Below are positions 28,167 through 37,497 of a DNA stretch of 64,000 nt, piece by piece. The DNA lies in NCBI RefSeq assembly GCF_003350345.1, contig NZ_QNVJ01000064.1, positions 124,001 through 188,000 of the forward strand, read 5' to 3'. The position numbers and the translations under genes were made by a program. The stretch is from Alkalilacustris brevis (GTDB taxonomy: Bacteria; Pseudomonadota; Alphaproteobacteria; Rhodobacterales; Rhodobacteraceae). Position 1 is the stretch's first letter. Each line of letters begins with the position of its first letter. The notes beneath the pieces are model-generated. The model was given only the letters and a program-made list of their open reading frames with translations, was not told the DNA's origin and did not search any database.

Positions 28167-29929
28167 TATTCTCCTTCGGGCGAGACGGCCCTGTCCTCGT
28201 CATCATCGGTTGCGAAATCGCGGATGCCGACGGGACTATCCTGCGCTTTCGACAAGGTCCAGATGAACTGGCTGGCAGGCTGGCGCTGCAACAGGCTCAG
28301 AACGATCTGCTGCGCAGGCCGCGGCCGCAGCCGCCCCCTTTCCAGATAGACAGAAGGGGCCAGCGCAAGCGGCACCCCCTCGGCCCGGAAAATCCAGACC
28401 TCACCGCTGCGCAACAGAATCGACACCGCCTTGCCGCCCATGTCGAGCGTGGCATCGATATCCGGATGCAGATGAAAGCGCAGCGCCACCGGCACACCTT
28501 CAAGCCCTGTGTGATCCAGCGCGCGGTCGAACTGGCGGCGCTGAGCCGGTGTCATCGTGGCCAGCGAGTCCTCGCCCATCAGGGCGCGCCCGTCCTGGCT
28601 GAGATCGAGCCGGCGGACATGCACCAGCCCATGCGTGCGGGCATAGCCATCATGGCTTAGCAACAGCCCCGCGCCCTGGGGCACCTCGTCACGCCCGACC
28701 GTCACCTCTGCGGGCCGCTCGGCCAGGATCTCTTCGTCCCCCCCGGCGATGCGGCGCCCGCGCCCCAGCCGCGACGAGGAATACCCCTCGATCGAAAGCG
28801 TCGAATGCGAGGCCGTCGCCCGCCCCGCCCGGCGCCATTCGGGGCCAAACGGCCCACCGGCGCCGCAATTCACGATCAGCGGGCGGCGCCCCGAAGTCAG
28901 CTCGAACGCCAGGGTCGAGGCATGGGCATTGCGCGAGGCCGGCCCGGAAGGCGGCTGCGCGGCATCCACGATGACTGTCGTGCGCCCGGCGGCAAGGCGC
29001 GCATAGCCCATCGCCGCCACCCCACGCGCCCCGGCCCGCATGCCAGAGGCCGCAAGCGCCTGATCCAGCTGCCCCTCGGCCCCGCGGCCGCCACCGTGAA
29101 ACCGCGCAAGCCCGCCATCGGCATGGCGCAGACTGCGCAGGGTGGGGGCAATTCGCTCGATCGCCGCGACATGGGGCATGTCGGGTCTGTGTCCGGCTTC
29201 GCGCAACGCCGTATCGGCCCATGTGAGCAGGGTGAAAACCTCAAGCAGCTCCTCGGGATTGCGGCTTTCCAAACCGCCTTCGGCGTCGATACAGGCGTCG
29301 CATTCACGCGAAAGCCCGGCAACCGCGGGCCCGACATGTTCTTCCATGCCGCGCAGCGAAAGCCCGGCATACAGCAACCCCGTAAGCGCCTCGAAACGCG
29401 GCAGGCCGGAGGAAGCCGCAAGCCAGCGCCGCGCCAGAAAATGCGTCTGCTGCGCAAGTACGGCAAAGAAGGCCTCGGCCTCGGCCTGCTCCTGCCCGGC
29501 CAGAAGGAAAAGCCCGTGATGCACCCAACGGATCAGCCGCCTCCCGGCGATCTCCGGCGTCCAGCCCGGCCCCCTGCCACTGCCATAGCGTGCGATCCAG
29601 TCCCCCAGCCAGGCCTGCGCGCGCATCCGGGCCGGCCCGTCGCCAACCGCCGCCAGATCGTCAAGCCAGTCGAAGGCCTGGAGCGCGGCCTCGAATTCGG
29701 GGCTGGGGCTTTCGACATCCCATACCGAAACCCCCGGCGCCTCGACATGATATCCGGCAAACAGGAAGTTCCCTGCCAACAGCTGCTTGCCGCCGGCAAA
29801 ACGGCCCATACCGCGCGGCTCGGGGCGCGCGACAAAGCCCGTCGCGGCGCGCATGCGGCCACTGCGACGCGCCTGAACGCGGTTCATCAGGCGGACACGC
29901 CGCGCAGACCAGCCATGAAGAAGCGACAC
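28166..29929 (-). CDS. Heparinase II/III family protein
   Basis: A 587-residue protein of the heparinase II/III (polysaccharide lyase 8/12/21-like) class. It has a helical N-terminal toroid (about 1-330) and a C-terminal beta-sandwich domain (about 345-560) with [42 protein letters not shown] and [10 protein letters not shown]. Start is GTG at 29929, with GGGGAAGGCAGG just upstream. No signal peptide is obvious. It overlaps purH by one base. Alphaproteobacteria keep this gene next to purH/rsmB without any polysaccharide cluster, so the true substrate is unclear; an intracellular or periplasmic glycan role is a guess. Confidence 0.85.
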   Translation of the reverse strand: MSLLHGWSARRVRLMNRVQARRSGRMRAATGFVARPEPRGMGRFAGGKQLLAGNFLFAGYHVEAPGVSVWDVESPSPEFEAALQAFDWLDDLAAVGDGPARMRAQAWLGDWIARYGSGRGPGWTPEIAGRRLIRWVHHGLFLLAGQEQAEAEAFFAVLAQQTHFLARRWLAASSGLPRFEALTGLLYAGLSLRGMEEHVGPAVAGLSRECDACIDAEGGLESRNPEELLEVFTLLTWADTALREAGHRPDMPHVAAIERIAPTLRSLRHADGGLARFHGGGRGAEGQLDQALAASGMRAGARGVAAMGYARLAAGRTTVIVDAAQPPSGPASRNAHASTLAFELTSGRRPLIVNCGAGGPFGPEWRRAGRATASHSTLSIEGYSSSRLGRGRRIAGGDEEILAERPAEVTVGRDEVPQGAGLLLSHDGYARTHGLVHVRRLDLSQDGRALMGEDSLATMTPAQRRQFDRALDHTGLEGVPVALRFHLHPDIDATLDMGGKAVSILLRSGEVWIFRAEGVPLALAPSVYLERGRLRPRPAQQIVLSLLQRQPASQFIWTLSKAQDSPVGIRDFATDDDEDRAVSPEGE

Positions 29930-30041
29930 GCCTGCCTTCCCCGTCCAGACCCGGGCCAGATTGTCATGCCCCGGGATTTTGTTGCTGCTCGGGGCGCACC
30001 ATAGCCCACCGGGGCCGGAAGTGTCACCGGCGAAAACCCCC

Positions 30042-31412
30042 TCAGGCGGCCGCCCACCGCAGCCGGATCATGTAGAATCCGTCCATGCCGCCGCGCTCGG
30101 GCCAGTAATCGGGGCGCAGGCGCAGACCGCCCTCGGGCGTGATCCAGCCCGGATCGAAACCCGCTGCCTGCTCTGTCGGGGCGGGCGGCCGCGCCTCCAT
30201 CCCGGTGTGCCGCGCCAACGCCGCGCGGGCCTGCTCCTCGCCCTCGGCAGGCAGGAGCGAACAGACACAATAGACCAGCACGCCACCGGGCGCGAGCCAG
30301 CCCAGCGCCCGGTCCAGCAGCGCCGCCTGCAGTGGCAGCAGCGTCTCCAACACGCTCGCATCGCGGATATGCGGCAGATCGGGATGGCGGCGGATCGTGC
30401 CCGTGGCCGAACAGGGCGCATCCAGCACGATCACATCAAAAGGCGCATCGGGCTGCCAGTGCAGCGCATCGGCCACCACACAATCGGCGGACAGCCCGGT
30501 GCGCGCAAGGTTCGCGCGCAGCCGCTCCATCCGCGGGCCCGAGATATCGAGCGCCGTCACCGCACAGCCCGCCGCCGCAAGCTGCAGCGCCTTGCCCCCC
30601 GGCGCCGCGCAAAGGTCAAGCACCCGCGCGCCGGCGCTCATCCCCGTCAGCGCAAGCCGCGCCGGCAGCGCGGCGGCTGCGTCCTGCACCCACCATTGCC
30701 CGGCATCATACTCGGGCAGGGCCGAGATCGCGCCCGAAGGCCTGGCAATGCGAATGCTGCCGGTTGGCAGAACCTCGCCGCCAAGCTGCTCGGCCAGGGC
30801 CTCGACCTGCGCCGCGTCGCGTGGCGTGAGGTCAAGCGGCACCGGCCCCAGATGCGCAGCTTCCATGGCCGCCACCGCACGTTTGCCCCAGGCGCTGCGC
30901 AGCGGCTTGCGCAACCATCCGGGCAGCCGCGGCGGCGGCAGGGCATCCCATTCGGCCTGTGGCGTGGACAGGGCGCGGCGCAACACGGCATTGACCATGC
31001 CCGCCAAAGCGCTGCCGCGCGGGCCAAGCCGCGCCAGATCGACGGCCTCCTTGACCACGGCATGGGCCGGGGCACCTTCCACGTAATGCTCCACCACCGC
31101 CAGCCGCAGGATCGCCCTGATACGGGCGGGCGGGGGTTTGCGCAGATGCGGATCCAGCAACGCATCGGCGCGGGCAAGGTGACGCAAGGTGCCTGTCGCG
31201 AGCCGCTGCGCCCGGGCGCGCGCAGGCGGGTCCAGCCGCTCCAGCGGCCCTTCGGACGCAACCAGCAGATCGGAAAGCGGCTTGCGGGCTTCCAGCACCC
31301 CGCCCAGCAGGTCAACCGCTGCCGCACGCGGGCCACCACCCGGCCCGGCCCCGCCGCCGGCACCGCGCCGCGCACCGTCACCACGGCCCCGCTGATCGCC
31401 CTTGTCGTTCAT
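30042..31412 (-). CDS. rsmB: 16S rRNA m5C967 methyltransferase RsmB
   Basis: A 456-residue RNA cytosine-C5 methyltransferase. An N-terminal NusB-like RNA-binding domain (about 25-160) precedes the SAM-binding Rossmann domain (VLDLCAAPGGKALQLA). It has both conserved cysteines of the family: DAPCSATGTIRRHPD, which releases product, and VYCVCSLLPAEGE, which attacks the base. The ATG at 31412 follows GAGG. The heparinase-family gene follows after 112 bases. The first 25 residues are a Gly/Arg-rich tail (DKGDQRGRGDGARRGAGGG) not seen in E. coli RsmB. Confidence 0.94.
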   Translation of the reverse strand: MNDKGDQRGRGDGARRGAGGGAGPGGGPRAAAVDLLGGVLEARKPLSDLLVASEGPLERLDPPARARAQRLATGTLRHLARADALLDPHLRKPPPARIRAILRLAVVEHYVEGAPAHAVVKEAVDLARLGPRGSALAGMVNAVLRRALSTPQAEWDALPPPRLPGWLRKPLRSAWGKRAVAAMEAAHLGPVPLDLTPRDAAQVEALAEQLGGEVLPTGSIRIARPSGAISALPEYDAGQWWVQDAAAALPARLALTGMSAGARVLDLCAAPGGKALQLAAAGCAVTALDISGPRMERLRANLARTGLSADCVVADALHWQPDAPFDVIVLDAPCSATGTIRRHPDLPHIRDASVLETLLPLQAALLDRALGWLAPGGVLVYCVCSLLPAEGEEQARAALARHTGMEARPPAPTEQAAGFDPGWITPEGGLRLRPDYWPERGGMDGFYMIRLRWAAA

Positions 31413-31497
31413 GGCTGCCTCGCTCAACGCCCCGGCCACCTTGCCGCCGGGGGCTTACGGCGTATATCACGGCCAAAGGATGCACAAGGAACCGCCG

Positions 31498-31719
31498 ATG
31501 CAAGACACCCCAGACAGCCCGGATCGGCCCCGAGAGGCGCCGCAAACATCAGACTTCAGCACCCTGCCCCCCGCTGCGCGACGCGCGCTGGCCGAAGCCG
31601 AGGAACGCCGCCGCAAGGCCGATGCGCAGAAGATGCCGCGCGAACTGGGCGGCCGCGACGGGCCCGAACCCGTGCGCTTTGGCGATTGGGAGCGCAAGGG
31701 CATCGCCGTCGATTTCTGA
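31498..31719 (+). CDS. DUF1674 protein, SDHAF4-like
   Basis: A 73-residue protein that ends in the DUF1674 signature GGRDGPEPVRFGDWERKGIAVDF, split here as GGRDGPEPVRFGDWERKG plus IAVDF. The eukaryotic relative SDHAF4 binds the flavinylated subunit of succinate dehydrogenase and helps complex II assembly; the bacterial role is assumed by homology. The N-terminal half is charged and probably disordered. The ATG at 31498 has AAGGA seven bases upstream; the frame is open for 32 earlier codons, which overlap the start of the divergent rsmB. Confidence 0.88.
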   Translation: MQDTPDSPDRPREAPQTSDFSTLPPAARRALAEAEERRRKADAQKMPRELGGRDGPEPVRFGDWERKGIAVDF

Positions 31720-31733
31720 GCCGCGCAGCGGGG

Positions 31734-32108
31734 TCAGCGCAGCCGCAGATCGGCGAACTCCCCCTGCCCCTGGTCGGAGATGAAGCGCAGCGTATCGCCA
31801 CGCAGCAATACCGCCTGGCAATTGTATCCGACCGGATTGCGCCCGTAGGCCATGTCGCGGCAGAAATATCCCCCTTCCCAATCCCAGGCGCCGGTGACCG
31901 TATAGCCAAAGGCGCGGCCACGGATCTCGCCATCCGGCGTCACCTCCAGCCGGATACCGAAACGCCGCAACTCCCGTCCCTCGACCAGTCGCAGGAAGGT
32001 TTCTCGCTCGCTCACCTGCCTGAATTCGGAGGCCGCCGGGGCCGGCACGGCCAGGATCAGCAGAAAGGACAATGCGACAAGCAGGGTGGAAACCGAACGC
32101 GCGGGCAT
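31734..32108 (-). CDS. Small secreted protein of unknown function next to dapB
   Basis: A 124-residue protein with a clear signal peptide (STLLVALSFLLILAVPAPAA, cleaved after APA-A), so it is exported. The mature domain is about 95 residues with two cysteines (YFCRDMAYG and GYNCQAVLL) that could form a disulfide. Starts are ATG 32108 (GGAG seven bases upstream) or TTG 32126. Similar small secreted proteins in this group are sometimes labelled dihydrodipicolinate reductase, probably by neighbourhood with dapB; nothing in this sequence supports that activity. Convergent with the DUF1674 gene. Confidence 0.72.
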   Translation of the reverse strand: MPARSVSTLLVALSFLLILAVPAPAASEFRQVSERETFLRLVEGRELRRFGIRLEVTPDGEIRGRAFGYTVTGAWDWEGGYFCRDMAYGRNPVGYNCQAVLLRGDTLRFISDQGQGEFADLRLR

Positions 32109-32205
32109 CGACAGGCTCCTTCGCAATGGAGGTGATATTGCCTGTCTACGTCCACCCCCGCCGATCGGATCACCCCGGCCGCCGCCAGCCGCGCCGCGCG
32201 CGCCC

Positions 32206-32247
32206 CTTCACCTTGGTGAAAATATCCTCGCCGAAGGCATCCGCGCG
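32206..32247 (+). repeat. Degenerate intergenic repeat, copy 1
   Basis: Contains the core TTGGTGAAAATATCCTCGCC followed by GAAGGCAT, between the secreted protein gene and dapB. Three related sequences occur in other intergenic gaps (36046, 48437, 57645 on minus), all with CTTGG/CTGG, an AAATATC-type centre and, in most, a CGCCG(N)AGGC tail. Confidence 0.45.
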
Positions 32248-32302
32248 CCGCCAAAGGCGCCGACGCGAGCAGCCGGGCGGTCAGCCGGCAAGAGGCCCCC
32301 GG

Positions 32303-33112
32303 TCACAACCCCAGCACGTCAAGCATCGTGTATTCGCCGGGCGCGCGCCCCTGCCCCCAAAGCGCGGCCTTGAGCGCCCCGCGGGCGAATATCGCCCGGT
32401 CGGTCGCGACATGCCGCAGCACGATCCGCTCGCCCGCGCCGGCGAAGATCACATCATGCTCGCCCACCACGTCGCCGCCCCGAATCGCGGCAAAGCCGAT
32501 ATGGCCGCGCGCCCGCGCCCCGGTAATTCCGTCGCGGCCACGGTCCGCCACCGCACCTAGTTCCACGCCGCGCCCCTCGGCCGCGGCCTCGCCCAGCATC
32601 AGCGCCGTACCCGAGGGCGCATCGACCTTGTGGCGGTGATGCGCCTCGACCACCTCGATATCGAAATCCTCGTCCAGCGCCGCGGCGACCTGTCTCGTGA
32701 GCTGCACCAGAAGGTTGACGCCCAGGCTCATGTTGCCCGCGCGGATCACCGGAACGCGCCGCGCCGCCTCGGCGATCGCATCAAGCTGCACCTTGTCGAA
32801 ACCCGTCGTGCCGATCACATGCACCACCCCGGCCTGCGCCGCCGCCTGCGCCAGCGCCACGCTGGCGGGGGGGGCCGTGAAATCGATCACCGCGTGCGCA
32901 CCGTCGAGCGCCGCTGCCACATCGTCGCCCACGCGCACGCCCAGCGGCGCGGCGCCCATCGCCTCGCCCGCATCGCGGCCGATCCAGCCATGCCCCGGCC
33001 GTTCGATACAGGCAGCCAGCCGCGCGCGACCGCTTTCGCCGACCGTGCGGATCAGCATCTGCCCCATGCGCCCGGAGGCCCCCGCAATCACGATGCCCGG
33101 CTGCTCTGTCAT
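32303..33112 (-). CDS. dapB: 4-hydroxy-tetrahydrodipicolinate reductase
   Basis: A 269-residue enzyme of normal length. It reduces hydroxy-tetrahydrodipicolinate to tetrahydrodipicolinate with NAD(P)H in the lysine/diaminopimelate route. The Rossmann motif [13 protein letters not shown] lies at the start, [11 protein letters not shown] in the middle, and the family signature [15 protein letters not shown] holds the catalytic His pair and Lys. The ATG at 33112 has AAAGGAAAGG upstream; an ATG at 33127 is possible but lacks spacing. dapE and dapD lie 18-21 kb further on. A run of eight G occurs at 32867-32874. Confidence 0.96.
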   Translation of the reverse strand: MTEQPGIVIAGASGRMGQMLIRTVGESGRARLAACIERPGHGWIGRDAGEAMGAAPLGVRVGDDVAAALDGAHAVIDFTAPPASVALAQAAAQAGVVHVIGTTGFDKVQLDAIAEAARRVPVIRAGNMSLGVNLLVQLTRQVAAALDEDFDIEVVEAHHRHKVDAPSGTALMLGEAAAEGRGVELGAVADRGRDGITGARARGHIGFAAIRGGDVVGEHDVIFAGAGERIVLRHVATDRAIFARGALKAALWGQGRAPGEYTMLDVLGL

Positions 33113-33213
33113 GGCCTTTCCTTTCATCAACTTTGCGGCATTCCTTATCTGCTGGCCCGGCGCTTGGCAAAGCCCCCGTTGCGGCGGCGGGCGGTTTGGC
33201 CTACATCGCATCT

Positions 33214-33633
33214 ATGGCAAGGGAACGTTTCTCTCGGGGCTCCGGCCCGTCGCAACGTCAGCTCCGGGTGGCGGAGTTGATCCGCCGCAGGCTTTCCGAG
33301 GTTCTGGCCCGCGGCGAGGTGCATGACCCCGAACTCAACGCGCTGTCGATCACCGTGGGCGAAGTGCGCACCTCGCCCGATCTCAAGATCGCCACTGCCT
33401 TCGTGATGCCGCTGGGCGGGCAGGCGCTTGAGACTGCGCTAGGCGCACTTACGCGCAACCGGGCCGAGTTGCGGCGCGCCGTGGCGCGCGGGCTCGAATT
33501 GAAATATGCGCCCGAGCTGCGCTTCCTCGCCGATGAAACCTTCGACCAGATGGACAAGACCCGCCGCCTGTTTCAGGATGAAACCGTGCGCCGCGATGTC
33601 GAAGGCGGCGACCCTCCGCAAGGCGGAGCCTGA
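33214..33633 (+). CDS. rbfA: 30S ribosome-binding factor RbfA
   Basis: A 139-residue KH-like protein that binds the late 30S subunit near the 5' helix of 16S rRNA and helps its maturation, especially in the cold. Family features are [39 protein letters not shown] and [18 protein letters not shown]. The ATG at 33214 begins the conserved N-terminus; its ribosome site is poor. First of a plus-strand run with a phosphodiester glycosidase and truB, so rbfA and truB, both acting on RNA, are kept near each other as in most bacteria. Confidence 0.94.
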   Translation: MARERFSRGSGPSQRQLRVAELIRRRLSEVLARGEVHDPELNALSITVGEVRTSPDLKIATAFVMPLGGQALETALGALTRNRAELRRAVARGLELKYAPELRFLADETFDQMDKTRRLFQDETVRRDVEGGDPPQGGA

Positions 33634-33638
33634 GCACG

Positions 33639-34409
33639 ATGCGGCCGGGCGCGCTGGCACCGATCCTGGCGCTGGGCTGGCTTGCCGCCGCCGCGAATCC
33701 GGCCCCGGCAAGCGAAAACGCTTCCCTGCCCTGTGTAGCCCACAGCCATGAGGGGCGCGCCTATACGGTATGCGCCGCGCACGCCGGACAGGATGACATC
33801 AGGCTCTGGCACACCGCACCCGATGGCATGGTCTATGGCAGTTTTGACCGGATCGAGGCCACGCTGGCCGAATCGGATGAAAGCCTGGCCTTTGCCATGA
33901 ACGCCGGCATGTATCACCCCGACCGCGCGCCCGTGGGCCTTTATGTGGAAGACGGGGTTGAAGCCATGCGGCTGATCACGGCCCGCGGGCCGGGCAATTT
34001 CGGAATGTTGCCCAATGGCGTGTTCTGCGTGGCCCCTTCGGGCTTCGCGGTGATCGAATCCCGCAGCTTCGCCGAAACCGCCCCCGCCTGCGATCATGCC
34101 ACCCAGTCGGGCCCCATGCTGGTGATCGACGGAGAGCTGCACCCGCGCTTCATCGCCGACTCCACCTCGCGGCTGATGCGCAACGGTGTCGGCGTCAGCG
34201 CCGATGGCCGGACCGCCTATTTCGCCATCACCGAACAGGGTGTCAATTTTCACGAGTTCGCCCAGTTCTTTCGCGAGGCGCTGGACACCCCCAATGCGCT
34301 CTACTTCGATGGCAATGTCTCGCGCCTGCACGCGCCCGCGCTGGGGCGATCGGACGGCGGGCGGCAAATGGGGCCGGTCGTGGGCCTGGTGCAGCCCGCC
34401 GCCCGTTGA
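33639..34409 (+). CDS. Exported phosphodiester glycosidase (NAGPA-like) domain protein
   Basis: A 256-residue protein with an N-terminal signal sequence (ALAPILALGWLAAAANPAPA, cleaved near PAPAS) and a single NAGPA/DUF2233-type domain: FAMNAGMYHPDRAPVGLYVE, NFGMLPNGVFCV, SGPMLVIDGELHP, RNGVGVSADGRTAYFAIT and ALYFDGNVSRLHAP. In vertebrates this fold removes N-acetylglucosamine from a phosphodiester; bacterial members are thought to act on wall or envelope phosphodiesters. It starts five bases after rbfA and sits between rbfA and truB. The substrate here is unknown. Confidence 0.85.
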   Translation: MRPGALAPILALGWLAAAANPAPASENASLPCVAHSHEGRAYTVCAAHAGQDDIRLWHTAPDGMVYGSFDRIEATLAESDESLAFAMNAGMYHPDRAPVGLYVEDGVEAMRLITARGPGNFGMLPNGVFCVAPSGFAVIESRSFAETAPACDHATQSGPMLVIDGELHPRFIADSTSRLMRNGVGVSADGRTAYFAITEQGVNFHEFAQFFREALDTPNALYFDGNVSRLHAPALGRSDGGRQMGPVVGLVQPAAR

Positions 34410-34472
34410 CCCGCACAGCACGCGGCTGTAGGGGGCGTGCCCTGGGCATCAAGACAAGCATGAGGATGGCGC

Positions 34473-35378
34473 ATGGGACGCAGGCGCAAGGGGCGTGACA
34501 TTTCCGGCTGGCTGGTAGTCGACAAGCCCGCGGGTGTGACCTCGACCACGGTGGTGGGCAAGGTGCGCTGGGCGCTGGATGCGCGCAAGGCGGGCCATGC
34601 CGGCACGCTCGATCCGGCGGCAACCGGTGTGCTGGCCATCGCGCTGGGCGAGGCCACAAAGACCGTGCCTTATGTGACAGACGCGCTGAAATGCTATCGT
34701 TTCACCGTGCGATTGGGCCAGGCCACCAATACCGACGATGCCGAGGGCGAAGTGATCGCCGAATCCGACCTGCGCCCGAGTGACGCGCAGATCGCTGCGG
34801 CGTTGGCAGGCTTTCGCGGCGAGATCATGCAAGTACCGCCCCAGTATTCGGCGGTGAAGGTCGATGGCGAACGCGCTTATGCCCGCGCCCGCGATGGCGA
34901 AGAGATGGAGCTTGCCGCGCGCGCGCTCTGGGTGGAAAGCCTTGAAATGATCGCCCGCCCGGACCCTGATCATGTCGAGCTTGAGATGGTTTGCGGCAAG
35001 GGCGGCTATGTGCGCGCGATCGCGCGCGACCTGGGGCGCGCGCTGGGCTGCGAAGGGCATGTCGTCTCGCTGCGGCGCACGTGGTCGGGCCCGTTCGACG
35101 CCGAAGACGGCGTCACACTGGAACAGATCGAGGCCGAGGCACGCAGCCCCGCGCTGGAGGCGCGCCTGCTGCCGCTGGAGGCCGGGCTGGCCGATCTGCC
35201 CGAACTGCCCGCCACCCCCGAGGGCGCCGCCCGGCTGCGCAACGGCAACCCCGGCATGGTGATCGCCAGCGACGTGGAATATGGCGAGGAGGCCTGGGCC
35301 AGCCTTGATGGCCGTGCCGTCGCCGTGGGCCAGTACCGGGCCGGCGAACTGCACCCCAGCCGCGTATTCGTGAACTGA
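34473..35378 (+). CDS. truB: tRNA pseudouridine-55 synthase
   Basis: A 301-residue enzyme that converts U55 in the T-loop of nearly all tRNAs to pseudouridine. The catalytic aspartate lies in [15 protein letters not shown] near residue 47. [38 protein letters not shown] and [12 protein letters not shown] are the other family blocks. A C-terminal PUA-like segment follows. GAGG lies seven bases before the ATG. Sixty-three bases separate it from the glycosidase gene. Confidence 0.96.
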   Translation: MGRRRKGRDISGWLVVDKPAGVTSTTVVGKVRWALDARKAGHAGTLDPAATGVLAIALGEATKTVPYVTDALKCYRFTVRLGQATNTDDAEGEVIAESDLRPSDAQIAAALAGFRGEIMQVPPQYSAVKVDGERAYARARDGEEMELAARALWVESLEMIARPDPDHVELEMVCGKGGYVRAIARDLGRALGCEGHVVSLRRTWSGPFDAEDGVTLEQIEAEARSPALEARLLPLEAGLADLPELPATPEGAARLRNGNPGMVIASDVEYGEEAWASLDGRAVAVGQYRAGELHPSRVFVN

Positions 35379-35425
35379 GCGCGGCGGGGATTGCCAATCG
35401 CGCCAGGGCTTTCTATCCCGACAGC

Positions 35426-36010
35426 ATGACAGACCACACCGCCAGCATCCGCCCCGACGCCAGCCGCCTGCACGACCCTGGCGGCAAGGTGCGGCTAGAG
35501 CTGCCTGACGGCGTGCGGGGCGAAGCGCAGTTTTCGCCATGCGGGCGTTACCGGCAGGCGCTGATCCGCGACTGGACCGCAACAGACACCGCACCGCGCA
35601 CGATCTTCTTCATCGGGCAGAACCCGTCCGTCGCCGATGCCGAGGTCAGCGACCCGACCTGCCACAAGGAACTGGGCATGGCGCGGCGCTGGGGCTACAC
35701 GCGCTATCTGAAGGCGAACATGCTGGACTGGCGCGCCACATCGCCGCGCGACGTGCCGAAGGACCCGGCCATTGCCTGCAGCCCCGCCAATATTACCGCC
35801 ATTCTGGAAATGGCCGCCGAGGCGGAAACCCTGGTTCTGGCCTATGGCCGATTGCATCCACGCTATCAGCCGATCATCACCGAGATTATCGCTCGGCTGC
35901 GGGGCGCGGGGCATGGGCTGCATTGCCTCGGGTTGAACAAGGACGGCTCGGCCAAGCATCCTCTCTACCTGCGCAACGACACCCCCCTGCGCCCCTTTCC
36001 GACAGGCTGA
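35426..36010 (+). CDS. DUF1643 family protein
   Basis: A 194-residue cytoplasmic protein of the DUF1643 family, recognised by FIGQNPSVADAEVSDPTC, RWGYTRYLKANMLDWRATSP and GLNKDGSAKHPLYL. The blocks around Asn-Pro-Ser and Asn-Lys-Asp-Gly are reminiscent of uracil-DNA-glycosylase-like folds, but no activity is known. It follows truB by 47 bases, with no strong ribosome site. The gene ends about 110 bases before the convergent RTX-type gene. Confidence 0.82.
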   Translation: MTDHTASIRPDASRLHDPGGKVRLELPDGVRGEAQFSPCGRYRQALIRDWTATDTAPRTIFFIGQNPSVADAEVSDPTCHKELGMARRWGYTRYLKANMLDWRATSPRDVPKDPAIACSPANITAILEMAAEAETLVLAYGRLHPRYQPIITEIIARLRGAGHGLHCLGLNKDGSAKHPLYLRNDTPLRPFPTG

Positions 36011-36045
36011 CACCGCGCGGCGTGGCCCGCCTGGAAACGCAATCC

Positions 36046-36094
36046 ATTTCTTCTTGGCCCAAATATCCACGATACTGCGGCCGCCGCAGGCAAG
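36046..36094 (+). repeat. Degenerate intergenic repeat, copy 2
   Basis: Reads TTCTTCTTGGCCCAAATATC followed by a GC-rich tail (GGCCGCCGCAGGC). It lies between two convergent genes. It shares TTCTTCTTGGC and the AAATATCC centre with the copy at 57645-57681 read on the minus strand. Confidence 0.5.
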
Positions 36095-36119
36095 GCCTCG
36101 GGCCCGGTGCGCCGGCAGA

Positions 36120-37208
36120 TCAGCCTGCGTGCATCAGGATCGGCGGCAATTCGTCGATCAGGTCGATATCCTGCGCCGTCAGCCCAGCGCCGCCCTGCAC
36201 CTTGGCCAGCGGCACACCGTCCAGCCGTACGATCACCGCGCCCGGATCATCCGGCACGCTGTCCAGCGTGATCTGCGGGTCGGGATGCACCGCCGGGTCA
36301 TAGGCCAGCACCAGCCGGTCCTGCGCCTGATCGAAATCCTGGATCAGGGCCGTGCCTTCCTCGTCAAGCCAGCTGCCCAGCATGAAACTGTCGGCGCCGC
36401 TGCCACCATGGGCAATATCCCCCTGCCCGAGTATCAACAGATCGTCGCCCGCGCCACCGTTGAGGAAATTGGCACCGCCCACATCGCGCCCCGCGTCATC
36501 GAGCACCGCGCCGACCAACGTATCGTCGCCGGCCCCGCCGAACAGGGTCTGCCCGCCCGTGCCGGCCCGCAACAGGTCGTCGCCATACCCGCCCATCAGC
36601 GAATCCGCCCCGTCGCCGCCGATCAGCACATCATCGCCCGCGCCGCCGCGCAGCAAGTTGTCGCCGCCGCCCGCGACCAGCGTGTCACTACCCGGCCCGC
36701 CATCGAGCGTGTCATTGCCCGACCCGCCACGCAGCACATCGTCGCCGGCGCCGCCCAGCAGGTGATTGCTGCCGTCGCCCGCGTGCAAAACATCGTCGCC
36801 CACGCCGCCCGACAACGTGTCATCCCCCGCCCCGCCCCAGAGCGTATCATCGCCGTCGCCACCGGCCAGAAACGCGCCATCCGTTCCGGCGTGGAGCTCC
36901 AGGTCGGGGATGCTGACCGGCAGATCGCTGCTTTCAGGGGCATCGGGGAAAAGGCCGAGAGCGGGCTCTTCGAGGCTGTCATCCTCCCAAAGGTCAAGCA
37001 GCAGGAAATCCCATTCCGACAGCCCTTCCTCGCCGGTATCCGGCCCCAAGTCCAGGGCTCCTGCGCCCTGCGGCGTCATGGGCGCCCCGTCGCCGAACGG
37101 GTCGTCATCGTCCTCTGCCGATGCGTCGGACGTCACCGCCCCGCGCACGAACGAATCGGCGAAAACACCCGCCGCGATCAAGCCCAACACCCCTGTCAAA
37201 GCCAGCAT
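36120..37208 (-). CDS. Membrane-anchored RTX-type calcium-binding protein
   Basis: A 362-residue acidic protein. The first 20 residues form one hydrophobic helix (LALTGVLGLIAAGVFADSFV), then an acidic spacer, then at about 115-285 a dozen or so glycine-rich nonapeptides of the type GGxGxDxLx (GGDGDDTLWGGAGDDTL...) that fold into a calcium beta-roll. A C-terminal beta domain (SFMLGSWLDEEG..., LIQDFDQAQDRLVL) resembles the end domain of type I secreted RTX proteins. The N-terminal helix is unusual for a type I substrate, which needs no N-terminal signal. No ABC exporter is adjacent. Divergent from rpsO. Confidence 0.82.
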   Translation of the reverse strand: MLALTGVLGLIAAGVFADSFVRGAVTSDASAEDDDDPFGDGAPMTPQGAGALDLGPDTGEEGLSEWDFLLLDLWEDDSLEEPALGLFPDAPESSDLPVSIPDLELHAGTDGAFLAGGDGDDTLWGGAGDDTLSGGVGDDVLHAGDGSNHLLGGAGDDVLRGGSGNDTLDGGPGSDTLVAGGGDNLLRGGAGDDVLIGGDGADSLMGGYGDDLLRAGTGGQTLFGGAGDDTLVGAVLDDAGRDVGGANFLNGGAGDDLLILGQGDIAHGGSGADSFMLGSWLDEEGTALIQDFDQAQDRLVLAYDPAVHPDPQITLDSVPDDPGAVIVRLDGVPLAKVQGGAGLTAQDIDLIDELPPILMHAG

Positions 37209-37369
37209 CGGCCCGCACCCCGTTCAGATATAGAGAAACGCGTGCCAGGCCCGCCCGTATATGGCGGCCAGTTCTGTCACCCGAGGCAAGCCTAGCACAG
37301 GCCGGGGCGCCGCCCGCCGGGATTCGCGCCAGTTGGTTAACGCGCCCTCTGCATGCAAGCCGCGCCCCC

Positions 37370-37398
37370 TTTTCATCGGCGCGGTTTTCCCCTATAGG
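37370..37398 (+). promoter_or_regulatory. Candidate sigma-70 promoter of rpsO
   Basis: TTTTCA at 37370-37375 and TATAGG at 37393-37398 with a 17-base spacer, about 100 bases before rpsO. The leader between them is long enough for translational feedback by S15, but no specific fold was established. Confidence 0.4.
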
Positions 37399-37497
37399 CA
37401 GCCATCCTCACGCGCAGCCGCGCGCTGCGGACACCTCCACGGGCCCTGCTGGACGACATCCCGGCTTGTGCCTTAACCCTTTGAACAGGAGACCCCG

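Noticed and set aside
29961-32135. 724-codon open frame on the plus strand across rsmB
   Set aside because: It runs antisense to rsmB and the secreted protein gene and reads as Arg/Gln-rich shadow translation. The minus-strand genes carry clear motifs and ribosome sites.
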